Shown here: piece by piece, positions 25,565-32,827 of the stretch
Numbering within the stretch: the first letter of the stretch is position 1
Layout: every line of letters starts with the position of its first letter
Source of the DNA: Petropleomorpha daqingensis
GTDB lineage: Bacteria > Actinomycetota > Actinomycetes > Mycobacteriales > Geodermatophilaceae
Direction of reading: 5' to 3'
Assembly (NCBI RefSeq): GCF_013408985.1
Contig: NZ_JACBZT010000001.1
Coordinates: 5,163,197 to 5,227,196, forward strand
DNA: 64,000 nucleotides
The notes under the pieces: model-generated
Databases searched by the model: none
What the model was told of the DNA's origin: nothing
Seen by the model: only the letters and a program-made list of their open reading frames with translations
Program-made: the position numbers and the translations under genes

Positions 25565-26143
25565 TCAGGCGCTCGCGATCGGCCGGCCGACGGTCAGGGC
25601 GTCGCGGAACTCCGGCGCGAACGCCCGGAAGGCGGCGTCCGGCTCGGTGCCGGTCGCGTCGAGCACGGTGCTGAAGAAGCACCGGGCCGCGGCGGCGAGG
25701 ACGACGTCGAGGATCTCCGCCTCGTCGAGGCCCAGGTCGCGGAGCTCGGTGAGGTCGCCCTCGGTCATGCTCGCGGCACCGGCGGCGACCGTGTCGGCCA
25801 GCCGGACGACGGCGCGCTCCACCGGGTCGAGGCCCCCGTGCCCGTCGAGCAGCGCCGCGAGGGCGGCCGCGCCGTCCAGCTGCTCGACCAGCACCTTGGC
25901 GTGGGCCAGCGAGCAGTAGCTCGACCGGAGCCGCAGCGCGGCCGCCATCGTGGCCAGCTCGTAGCGGCGCGGGTCCATGGAGGCCTTGATCGCGCCGTTG
26001 AGCCCGCGCCACGCCTCGTAGACGGCGGGCCGGTGCGCGAAGGTCTTCGTGAAGTTGGCGACGTACCCGAGGGTGGCGCGGTCGCGGTCGTAGGCGGCCG
26101 CGACCGCGCCGTCGTCCTGGCCAGGTTCTCCGATCCAGCTCAT
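25565..26143 (-). CDS. AhpD-like carboxymuconolactone decarboxylase family protein
   Basis: A 192-residue helical protein of the CMD/AhpD superfamily. The first part is the substrate-pocket region (GYVANFTKTFAHRPAVYEAWRGLNGAI), and the redox-motif position reads LRSSYCSLAHAKVL. Here the AhpD-type CxxC is replaced by a single Cys with His four residues later (Cys-Ser-Leu-Ala-His), so classical AhpD peroxidase-reductase chemistry is unlikely. It fits the uncharacterised peroxidase-related branch. The stop codon directly abuts that of the convergent PAC2 gene. A short candidate leader peptide (26183-26242) precedes it. Confidence 0.8.
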   Translation of the reverse strand: MSWIGEPGQDDGAVAAAYDRDRATLGYVANFTKTFAHRPAVYEAWRGLNGAIKASMDPRRYELATMAAALRLRSSYCSLAHAKVLVEQLDGAAALAALLDGHGGLDPVERAVVRLADTVAAGAASMTEGDLTELRDLGLDEAEILDVVLAAAARCFFSTVLDATGTEPDAAFRAFAPEFRDALTVGRPIASA

Positions 26144-26182
26144 GCCGCCGAACCGTAGGTCGGCGGCACGAGCCGCGGTAGA

Positions 26183-26242
26183 TCAGTGCGCGACGGCGAC
26201 CCAGGGGGTGGTGGTTGTCGCCGACCCGGGACGCTCAGCCAT
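26183..26242 (-). CDS. Candidate 19-residue leader peptide
   Basis: A very short frame, MAERPGSATTTTPWVAVAH, with an AGGAGG ribosome site 5 bases upstream of its ATG (site at 26248-26253). It ends 39 bases before the start of the AhpD-like gene on the same strand and follows the LigD-Pol gene. The strong ribosome site and four consecutive Thr codons in a short leader are suggestive of a regulatory peptide, but a length of 20 codons gives no statistical support on its own. Confidence 0.3.
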   Translation of the reverse strand: MAERPGSATTTTPWVAVAH

Positions 26243-26306
26243 CCCTGCCTCCTCAGGCGGTCTACGGCGTGCTGAAGGCCCCCGGTCGGACAAGGCGATG
26301 CTCGCC

Positions 26307-27248
26307 TCAGGCGCGGGGGTCGGCCTCCGGCAGGGTGGCGCGCTGCCGATCGGCGACGTCGAACAGGTCGCCGTACTCCTCGACCCGCTCCAGCACCGCC
26401 TCCGTGCGGAACCGCAGCGAACCCGGATCGGCCCCGTCGACGACCGCCTCGACCTCGTCCCAGCCCAGCGGCGTGGAGACGGTCGCGTCGGGGCGGGCGC
26501 GCAGCGAGTAGGGCGCCACCGTCGTCTTCGCGGGGTTGTTCTGGCTCCAGTCGACGAGCACCTTGCCCGGCCGCAGCACCTTCTCCATGCGCCAGACCAC
26601 CTCGTCGGGGGTCTCCTCCGACAGGTCCTGGGCGAGCTGCTTGGCGTACCGGCTCGGGTGCTCCCGGTCGGTGACCCGGATCGGCGCGTAGACCTGCATG
26701 CCCTTCGAGCCGGAGGTCTTCACCACCGGGTCCAGCCCGTCGTGGACCAGCCGCTCACGCAGCCGCTCGGCGACCAGGCAGCACTCGTAGATGCCGGTGT
26801 TCGGGCCGGGGTCGAGGTCGAGCACCAGCAGGTCGGGCAGCGCGGGCTGCTTCTTCGATCCGATCTGCCACTGCGGCACGTGCAGCTCGAGCGCGGCGAG
26901 GTTGGCCGCCCAGGCCAGGTCCGCGACGGTCTCCAGCAGCACCATCTCGAGCATCTCCCGGCCCCGGGAGCTGCCCGGGCTCGGCACGGTCACCCGGCGC
27001 ACCCAGTCCGGCGCGTGCCGCGCGGTGTTCTTCTCGAAGAACGCCTGGCCCTCGACGCCGTCCGGCCAGCGGGTGAAGGTGACCGGCCGGCCGGAGAGGT
27101 GCGGCAGCAGCACCGGCGCGATGCGGACGTAGTAGTCGATCACCTGGGCCTTGGTGAACGAGACGTCCGGGAAGAGGACCTTGTCCAGGTTCGAGACGGT
27201 CAGCTGCCGTCCGTCGACCCGCACCCGCTGGCGCTGCTGCTCTACCAC
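26307..27248 (-). CDS. LigD polymerase-domain protein (NHEJ primase-polymerase)
   Basis: A 313-residue stand-alone polymerase module of LigD (archaeo-eukaryotic primase fold). It has LTVSNLDKVLFPDVSFTKAQVIDYYVRIAPVLLPHL, FEKNTARHAPDW, then LLVLDLDPGPNTG with the catalytic Asp pair (DLD) and TSGSKGMQVYAPI with the triphosphate-binding Ser/Lys. It fills gaps with ribonucleotides or deoxyribonucleotides at double-strand breaks during Ku-dependent end joining. GTG at 27248 overlaps the ligase stop by 7 bases, so translation is coupled. Splitting POL from PE-LIG is a known alternative to the three-domain LigD. Confidence 0.9.
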   Translation of the reverse strand: MVEQQRQRVRVDGRQLTVSNLDKVLFPDVSFTKAQVIDYYVRIAPVLLPHLSGRPVTFTRWPDGVEGQAFFEKNTARHAPDWVRRVTVPSPGSSRGREMLEMVLLETVADLAWAANLAALELHVPQWQIGSKKQPALPDLLVLDLDPGPNTGIYECCLVAERLRERLVHDGLDPVVKTSGSKGMQVYAPIRVTDREHPSRYAKQLAQDLSEETPDEVVWRMEKVLRPGKVLVDWSQNNPAKTTVAPYSLRARPDATVSTPLGWDEVEAVVDGADPGSLRFRTEAVLERVEEYGDLFDVADRQRATLPEADPRA

Positions 27249-28714
27249 TCGACCACCACGTCCTCCGGGTCCAGGTCGTCCCGGATCCCCCGCCAGGAAG
27301 GGTGGCGCAGCCGGCCGTCCGCCGTCCACACCCCGTAGGCGACCTCCCCGACGAGGTCGGGCTCGACCCACACCGCGTCGCGGGTGACCTCGCGCGGCAG
27401 CGTGCCGTCGAACGGCGAGGTCGTGCGGCGGTGCAGCAGCCCCTTCAGCTCGCGCAGGTGGGCGTCGGTGAAGCCGGTGCCGACGTGGCCGGCGTAGACC
27501 AGCCGGCCCTCGTCGTCGTGGACGCCGAACAGCAGCGAGCCGATCCCGCCGGCCCGCCGCCCCTTGCCCGGCCGCCAGCCGCCGACGACGACCGACTGGG
27601 TGCGGAAGTTCTTGACCTTGACCCACTCCGGGCCGCGGACCCCGGGCCGGTAGGGCGAGTCGAGCCGCTTGGCGACGACGCCCTCGAGCCCGTTCTCGAG
27701 GCCCGCCGCGGCGATCGTCCGCCCTCCCCCGGCGAACCACGGCGTGGCCCCCCAGCGGTGCCCGCTGGCCTCCAGCGCCTCCAGCCGCTCCCGGCGCTCG
27801 GCGTAGGGGCGGTCGAGCAGGTCCTCGCCGTCGACCGCGAGCAGGTCGAACACGAGGTAGGTGACCGGCTTGTCCGCCGCCATCTTCGGGACCTCGGGAC
27901 CGGTCCGGTGCATCCGGTTCTGCAGCGCGCCGAAGTCCGGCCGGCCCTGCTCGTCCAGGGCCACGACCTCGCCGTCGACGACCACGTCGTGCCCGGCCAG
28001 CGTGTCGGGCAGCCGCTGCAGCTCGGGATAGCGGACGGTGATGTCGTCGCCCTTGCGCGAGCGCAGCTGCAGCCGGCCGCCGGTCACGAACGCCACCGCG
28101 CGGACGCCGTCCCACTTGAACTCGTAGCCCCACCGGTCGTCGTCAGCCGGGAGCTCGCCGGGGGTGGCCAGCATCGGGGTGAAGTCCTCGCGGGCCAGCC
28201 GCGGGGGCAGGAGGGCCTCGGCCGGGTCGAGCCGCTTGATGTTCCAGGTGCCGTCCGACAGCGGGAACAGGACGTAGCGGCCGTGCAGCCGGCGCCCCTC
28301 GAAGTGCACGATGACGTGCCGGTCGTCCCACTTCTCGGTCGCGTAGCGCCCGGCGTCCCAGATCGTCACGTGCCCGCCGCCGTACTCGCCGGCGGCGATC
28401 TCGCCCGCGAAGGAGGCGTACTCCAGCGGGTGGTCCTCGGTCGGCACGGCCAGCCGGTTCACGCCCGGCTCGAGCGGCGGTGACTTCGGCACCGCCCAGC
28501 TCTTCAGGACGCCGTCGCGCTCCAGCCGCAGGTCCCAGTGCACCCGCTCACCGCGGCCACGCGGGGTGTGGTGCTCCTGGACGACGAAGGTGTCGTCCTC
28601 GCCCCGCGGCAGCGGCTGCCCCTCCGCCGGCACGGGCTCCGCGGTGCGCGCCGGATCCCGCTTGCGGCGGTACTCGGCGAGCGGGTCGGCGCCCGGGGGA
28701 CGGCGGGTGGGCAC
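27242..28714 (-). CDS. ligD: ATP-dependent DNA ligase with 3'-phosphoesterase domain (LigD PE-LIG)
   Basis: A 490-residue two-domain enzyme. Residues about 40-170 form the PE domain (FVVQEHHTPRGRGERVHWDLRLERDG, conserved His and Asp; then GEIAAGEYGGGHVTIWDAG), which trims 3'-phosphates and ribonucleotides. Residues about 178-490 form the ATP ligase with motif I EFKWDGVR (Lys200), DGEVVALDEQGRPDF (motif III region), GLEGVVAKRLDSPY (motif IV) and EWVKVKN (motif V). With the polymerase gene overlapping downstream and Ku 22 bases upstream, it forms a complete NHEJ operon. GTG at 28714 is the start. Confidence 0.92.
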   Translation of the reverse strand: MPTRRPPGADPLAEYRRKRDPARTAEPVPAEGQPLPRGEDDTFVVQEHHTPRGRGERVHWDLRLERDGVLKSWAVPKSPPLEPGVNRLAVPTEDHPLEYASFAGEIAAGEYGGGHVTIWDAGRYATEKWDDRHVIVHFEGRRLHGRYVLFPLSDGTWNIKRLDPAEALLPPRLAREDFTPMLATPGELPADDDRWGYEFKWDGVRAVAFVTGGRLQLRSRKGDDITVRYPELQRLPDTLAGHDVVVDGEVVALDEQGRPDFGALQNRMHRTGPEVPKMAADKPVTYLVFDLLAVDGEDLLDRPYAERRERLEALEASGHRWGATPWFAGGGRTIAAAGLENGLEGVVAKRLDSPYRPGVRGPEWVKVKNFRTQSVVVGGWRPGKGRRAGGIGSLLFGVHDDEGRLVYAGHVGTGFTDAHLRELKGLLHRRTTSPFDGTLPREVTRDAVWVEPDLVGEVAYGVWTADGRLRHPSWRGIRDDLDPEDVVVEW

Positions 28715-28736
28715 AGCTCAGGACTGCGCGGGCACG

Positions 28737-29702
28737 TCAGGCGCTGCGGCGGGCGCGCTTGGCCGGCGCCTCGGCGGCGGCCTTCTTGGCGGTCGTCTTC
28801 TTCGCCGTCGTGGTCTTCTTGGCGGCGGTCGTCTTCTTGGCGGCAGCGGCCTTCTTGGCCGGGGCCGCCTTCTTGGCCGGCACCTTCGCCGTGGGGGCCG
28901 CCTTCTTCGCCGGGGCGGGCTTGGCGTCGCCCCCGCGAGCCCGCTCCACCGACGCCCGCAGCGCGCTCATCAGGTCGACCACGGCGGCGCCGGTGTCGGC
29001 CACCTCGGGCACCGGCTGCACGTCGCCGCCGGTGGTCTTCGCCTCGATCAGCGACTCCATCGCGGCGCGGTAGTCGTCGGTGAACTCACCCGGGTCGAAC
29101 TCGCCGGACATCGAGGAGATCAGCGCCTCGGCCATCTGCAGCTCCTGCGGCCGCACCGAGATGTCCTCGTCGAGGAAGCCGAAGTCCGGCGTCCGGATCT
29201 CGTCGGGCCAGCGCATGGTGTGCAGCACCAGCACGCCGTCGCGGACGCGCAGCGCGGCCAGCGACTCCCGCTGCCGCAGGGCGATCTTGGTGATCGCCAC
29301 CTGGCCGGCGTTCTCCAGCGCGTCACGCAGCAGCACGTACGGGCGGGTCGCCGGGCCGTCGGGCTCCAGGTAGTAGGTCTTCTCGAAGTGGATCGGGTCG
29401 ATCTGGTCGGCCTCGACGAACTCGAGCACGTCGATCTCGCGGCGGGTCGACAGCGGCAGTTCGTCGAAGTCCTCGTCGGTGAGGATCACCAGCTGCCCGT
29501 CGGGCAGCTCGTAGCCCTTGGCGATCTCGGAGTACTCGACCGGCTCGCCGTCGATGGAGCAGACCCGCTGGTACTTGATCCGGCCGCCGTCGGTGGCGTG
29601 CACCTGGTGGAACCGGATGTCCTTGTCCTCGGTGGCGGAGTACAGCTTCACACCGATGCTGACCAGGCCGAACGACACCGCCCCGCGCCAGATCGATCGC
29701 AT
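28737..29702 (-). CDS. ku: Ku protein (NHEJ DNA-end binding)
   Basis: A 321-residue bacterial Ku. The core (residues about 1-255) begins MRSIWRGAVSFGLVSIGVKLYSATEDKDIRFHQVH, with CSIDGEPVEYSEIAKGYEL, and supplies the beta-barrel ring that threads onto DNA ends and recruits LigD. Residues about 260-321 form a Lys/Ala-rich tail of repeated AKK units, like histone H1, known to add DNA binding and bridging in other actinomycete Ku proteins. ATG at 29702 follows GGAGGGAAGGGG. The gene heads the ku-ligD-polymerase operon and has a 14-bp palindrome in its upstream region. Confidence 0.93.
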   Translation of the reverse strand: MRSIWRGAVSFGLVSIGVKLYSATEDKDIRFHQVHATDGGRIKYQRVCSIDGEPVEYSEIAKGYELPDGQLVILTDEDFDELPLSTRREIDVLEFVEADQIDPIHFEKTYYLEPDGPATRPYVLLRDALENAGQVAITKIALRQRESLAALRVRDGVLVLHTMRWPDEIRTPDFGFLDEDISVRPQELQMAEALISSMSGEFDPGEFTDDYRAAMESLIEAKTTGGDVQPVPEVADTGAAVVDLMSALRASVERARGGDAKPAPAKKAAPTAKVPAKKAAPAKKAAAAKKTTAAKKTTTAKKTTAKKAAAEAPAKRARRSA

Positions 29703-29740
29703 GCCGCCCCTTCCCTCCAACGGCTCCCGACCGAGCCAGC

Positions 29741-29754
29741 GCCTGACATCAGGC
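29741..29754 (-). promoter_or_regulatory. Palindrome in the ku upstream region
   Basis: GCCTGA-CA-TCAGGC, a perfect 6-base-arm inverted repeat, lies about 40 bases upstream of the ku start codon. A TATCCT (minus strand) about 20 bases further upstream could be a -10. Operator function is a guess; the motif is short. Confidence 0.3.
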
Positions 29755-29899
29755 CAAGATCAGCAGGATAGGGGCGGGCGGGCGCCCGCGGCAGGTCGAC
29801 CGGCCACCGGTCTCCCCCGGATGGGGGACGCGCCCGCGGGGGAAGAGGGTCACGGTGCGTGGACCGCCCCGGCCTGCGCGAGGTCCGGACGGAACGCGC

Positions 29900-30442
29900 T
29901 CATTGTCCCCCGTCGTCGCCTTCCAGTGCGCCGTTCTGGATCGCGTCGTAGACGAACTGCAGGACGTCGGCCCCCGCGACCGCGGTCATCGTGAGCGCCG
30001 CCATCCGCGTGGCCCGGGGCGCGGCGACGTAGGAGAAGGCCAACGCGCTGGCGACCCACTGGGCGAGGCAGAACGGGCAGGTGACGAGCTCGCCGATCGC
30101 GTGCTTCACGCCGCCGTGCTCCCGGATCCCCTCGGCGACCTCCGCCTCGCCCGACGTGCCCTCGTACGTGGTGAACGGCGCGCGCAGGGGGCTGGTGACC
30201 GGGTCCTTGGCGATGGTGCGCGCCGTCCGGAAGGTCGCGACGGTCAGCAGGACGGCGTCCCCGAGCGGGATCCGGTCGGGCAGCCGCTTGCCGGACACCC
30301 GGACGGCGGCCGCTCCCGCGGCGACCACCGCCGAGTACACGCCCATCGCCCCGAGCAGCCCGCCGAGCGGTCGCGGCTCCCCGTGGGCGTACTGCCGCTG
30401 CTGGCTGCGGGCCCACCGGCGCAGCTCGTCCGTGATCGCCAT
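29900..30442 (-). CDS. DUF1360 membrane protein
   Basis: A 180-residue protein with three or four hydrophobic segments: LLGAMGVYSAVVAAGAAA, a mid helix at AVLLTVATFRTARTIAKD, and AQWVASALAFSYVA. The family signature is HAIGELVTCPFCLAQWVAS, with its Cys-Pro-Phe-Cys pair. DUF1360 proteins occur in spore formers (YjaZ/YngL-like) and actinomycetes without a defined role; the Cys pair suggests metal or redox binding near the membrane. ATG at 30442 is the start. It is divergent from the DUF5709 gene. Confidence 0.82.
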   Translation of the reverse strand: MAITDELRRWARSQQRQYAHGEPRPLGGLLGAMGVYSAVVAAGAAAVRVSGKRLPDRIPLGDAVLLTVATFRTARTIAKDPVTSPLRAPFTTYEGTSGEAEVAEGIREHGGVKHAIGELVTCPFCLAQWVASALAFSYVAAPRATRMAALTMTAVAGADVLQFVYDAIQNGALEGDDGGQ

Positions 30443-30527
30443 GCGCAGGCCGCTACCCCCGCTCTGCGCAGGGCATGCCGTGAGATCGGTCCCGCATGAG
30501 AGCGGAGTCGGCGGGTAGGGCGGCCTC

Positions 30528-31052
30528 ATGACAGATCCGGGCACCAGCAACCGCGGCGCCGTCCACTCCGCCCAGAACGACGCCGATTTCCCCGACGACG
30601 AGCGCGGCCTCACCGGCACCCACGACGGCACGGCGGCGCCCGCGCCCGAGGGCCAGACCGCGCGCGACGTGTTCCCCGAGGACAACGGCATTCCGGACGT
30701 CTCCCAGGACGACTTCCCGACCATGCAGCGGTCGGAGGACCCGGAGTTCGCCCCCGAGCCGGGCGACCGGGACAGCCACGAGACCGTGAGCTTCGGCACG
30801 ACGGCGCGCGAGCAGCAGGAGGGCGAGTCGCTGTCCCAGCGGCTGGAGGAGGAGATCCCGGACGACGCGCCCGGTGTGCGCCCCGCCGAGGACCCCGACC
30901 GCGGCCTCGGCCAGCTCGACCAGGACTACGACACGACCCCGGACAGCGACTCGGGGACCAACCGCACGGCCGACGACGTCGAGGCCTCGCGCGAGCCCGT
31001 GGTCGGAGGTGAGGGCCCGGAGGAGACCGCGGTCCACGTCACGGACGGTTGA
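30528..31052 (+). CDS. DUF5709 acidic protein
   Basis: A 174-residue, very acidic and probably largely disordered protein. The recognisable core is HETVSFGTTAREQQEGESLSQRLEEEIPDD (about residues 84-113), matching actinobacterial DUF5709. The rest is rich in Asp, Glu, Pro, Ser and Thr. The composition resembles stress-induced hydrophilin-like proteins; this is a resemblance in composition only. The stop codon lies within a small perfect hairpin (31042-31060, 7-base arms), and a longer terminator-like hairpin follows. Confidence 0.75.
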   Translation: MTDPGTSNRGAVHSAQNDADFPDDERGLTGTHDGTAAPAPEGQTARDVFPEDNGIPDVSQDDFPTMQRSEDPEFAPEPGDRDSHETVSFGTTAREQQEGESLSQRLEEEIPDDAPGVRPAEDPDRGLGQLDQDYDTTPDSDSGTNRTADDVEASREPVVGGEGPEETAVHVTDG

Positions 31053-31078
31053 CCCGTCCGAGACCGATTCACCCCTGA

Positions 31079-31118
31079 GCCCCCGCGGGGTCGTCCGCCC
31101 GGATGATCCTGCGGGGGC
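31079..31118 (+). terminator. Hairpin after the DUF5709 gene
   Basis: GCCCCCGC (31079-31086) pairs exactly with GCGGGGGC (31111-31118) around a 24-base loop, 27 bases after the stop. It is GC-rich and lacks a U tract. From here to 31308 is the upstream region of the STAS gene; I see no further gene in it, only a possible -10 TAGATT at 31252. Confidence 0.5.
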
Positions 31119-31308
31119 GGCTTGGCGTCCGGCAACTCGGTTGTCTACGTTGGGATCGCGGTTGAGCAAGCAGCCGTCTCGGCCGGGGGACGCATCCCGG
31201 CACGAGGACCAGGCTCGGTCGGGGCGGCGACGTTCCCGATCGGGGCAGCGGTAGATTGATCCGCGCGGCACCGCCGCCGGGTACTGCCGCCGAGAGGAGC
31301 TGCTGTCC

Positions 31309-31707
31309 GTGACGACTTCCGACCTGCCCGCCGAGGGCCAGCACGACGTGCCGGCCGAGGGTGCCGAGGCGCCGTTCGACGACGTCATCACCCTGTCCAC
31401 CTCCACCGGTGAGGACGGCACGGTCACGGTGACGGTCGTCGGTGAGGTGGACACCTTCACCGCTCCCGTGCTGCGCAGTTCTCTGGACAGCCAGCTGGAG
31501 CAGTCGCCGCGCGAACTGGTGATCGATCTCTCGGGGGTGCAGTTCCTGGGCTCGGCCGGGCTGGCCGTGCTCGTGGAGACGCAGAAGTCGGCCCGCTCGC
31601 GCGACGTGAGCCTGCGCCTGATCGCCACCACCCGCGCCGTCACCCGGCCGCTCGAGGTGACCGGTCTGATCGACCTGTTCACGATCGCCGACAGCGCGTC
31701 CAGCTGA
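31309..31707 (+). CDS. STAS-domain anti-sigma-factor antagonist
   Basis: A 132-residue protein: a disordered 25-residue N terminus followed by one STAS domain (residues 28-130). The phosphorylation motif is FLGSAGLAVLVE with Ser82 the expected target, preceded by LVIDLSGV. This is the RsbV/SpoIIAA/BldG type: when unphosphorylated it binds an RsbW-type kinase and frees a sigma factor; phosphorylation inactivates it. An RsbW-SigF pair and a SpoIIE-type phosphatase lie 1-4 kb downstream, which are plausible partners. GTG at 31309 has a GAGAGGAG site upstream. It shares a terminator with topoisomerase IB. Confidence 0.85.
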   Translation: MTTSDLPAEGQHDVPAEGAEAPFDDVITLSTSTGEDGTVTVTVVGEVDTFTAPVLRSSLDSQLEQSPRELVIDLSGVQFLGSAGLAVLVETQKSARSRDVSLRLIATTRAVTRPLEVTGLIDLFTIADSASS

Positions 31708-31718
31708 ACGACGCGACC

Positions 31719-31746
31719 GGAGGGCCCCGCTGCGGCGGGGCCCTCC
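31719..31746. terminator. Bidirectional terminator between STAS and topoisomerase genes
   Basis: Perfect 12-base arms (GGAGGGCCCCGC and complement) with a TGCG loop lie between two convergent genes, 11 bases after the STAS stop and 7 bases before the topoisomerase stop. Confidence 0.85.
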
Positions 31747-31753
31747 GTCGTTC

Positions 31754-32770
31754 TCAGCCCGTGAGCATCCGGCAGACCGCCTGCTCGAGCACCCGTTGCA
31801 CCGACCGGTCGTCGGGTGCCTTCGCCGCCTTCTTCAGCGCCGGGGCGATGGTCTCCCCCGACTCGAAGCGGTCCACCACGCGCGGGTCGACGTAGGACGC
31901 CTTGCACACCGCCGGGGTGTTGCCCAGCGTGTCCGACACCCGGTCGTAGGCCGCCTTCACCACCCGCTTGCGCCCGGTCTTCGAGGTCGGCGGCGCCGTC
32001 TCGGCCAGCGCGACCGCCATGTGCACGGTGGCGTTCCAGGTGCGGAAGTCCTTCGCCGTGATCTCCGCGTCGCTGATCTCCTTCAGGTAGGCGTTGATCT
32101 CGGTGCTGGTCACGTCGTGCCACTGCCGGCCGTCGGGCTCGTCCACCCAGTAGCCGAGCAGGTCCTCGCCGGTGTCGTCGTCCCGCTTGAGCAGCTCCCG
32201 GACGACCTCGGCCGTCGGCAGGTCCTTGAGCTCGAGCTCCCAGTCCTTGCCGCCCTTGGCGGGGAAGGCGAAGAACACCTTCTCCCCGCGCACCCGGACG
32301 TGGTCGCGGCGCAGCGTGGCCAGCCCGTAGGTGCCGTTGTCCTCGGCGTACTGCTCGCTGCCGACGCGGAAGGCGCCCAGGTCGAGCAGCCGGACGGCGC
32401 AGGCCAGCACGCGTTCGCGGGTCAGCCCGGCGCCGTCGATCGCGTCCATCACGGCGTCGCGGACGTCGGGCAGCTGGTGGGCGATCTCCAGCACCCGCTC
32501 GTGCTTGGCCGCGTCGCGCCGGGCCCGCCACTGGTCGTGGTAGCGGTACTGCTTGCGGCCGGCGGCGTCGATGCCGGTGGCCTGGATGTGCCCGTTGGGC
32601 CAGGGGCAGATCCAGACGTCCTGCCAGGCGGGCGGGATCGCCAGCGCGCGGATGCGGTCGACCCGGTCGCCCTTGATCAGGGCGCCGTCCTCGTCGTAGT
32701 AGGCGAATCCCCTGCCCGCGCGGCGACGCCGCCAGCCGGGGCCGCTCACGTCGCTGCGCTTGAGTCTCAC
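31754..32770 (-). CDS. DNA topoisomerase IB
   Basis: A 338-residue bacterial/poxvirus-type topoisomerase IB, a tyrosine-recombinase-like enzyme that relaxes supercoils through a 3'-phosphotyrosine. The N-terminal domain has GRGFAYYDEDGALIKGDRVDRIRALAIPPAWQDVWICP. The catalytic domain has RVGSEQYAEDNGTYGLATLRRDHV (first Arg) and FRTWNATVHMAVAL, and near the C terminus CKASYVDPRVVD holds the active Tyr. GTG at 32770 gives the expected start (VRLKRSDVSGPG); a TTG 33 bases upstream is also possible, and neither has a clear ribosome site. The family is common in radiation-tolerant bacteria, which suits its position near the Ku/LigD genes. Confidence 0.88.
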   Translation of the reverse strand: MRLKRSDVSGPGWRRRRAGRGFAYYDEDGALIKGDRVDRIRALAIPPAWQDVWICPWPNGHIQATGIDAAGRKQYRYHDQWRARRDAAKHERVLEIAHQLPDVRDAVMDAIDGAGLTRERVLACAVRLLDLGAFRVGSEQYAEDNGTYGLATLRRDHVRVRGEKVFFAFPAKGGKDWELELKDLPTAEVVRELLKRDDDTGEDLLGYWVDEPDGRQWHDVTSTEINAYLKEISDAEITAKDFRTWNATVHMAVALAETAPPTSKTGRKRVVKAAYDRVSDTLGNTPAVCKASYVDPRVVDRFESGETIAPALKKAAKAPDDRSVQRVLEQAVCRMLTG

Positions 32771-32827
32771 GCCGACTGGATGGGCAACGACACCGTTCCC
32801 CAAACCGGCGCGGCGCCGGTTCGCCCG

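Noticed and set aside
32803-32821. Hairpin AACCGGCG-CGG-CGCCGGTT as a separate regulatory site
   Set aside because: It lies right after the stop of the multidomain regulator and is most simply a terminator; it also overlaps the uncertain start region of topoisomerase IB, so it was not listed.
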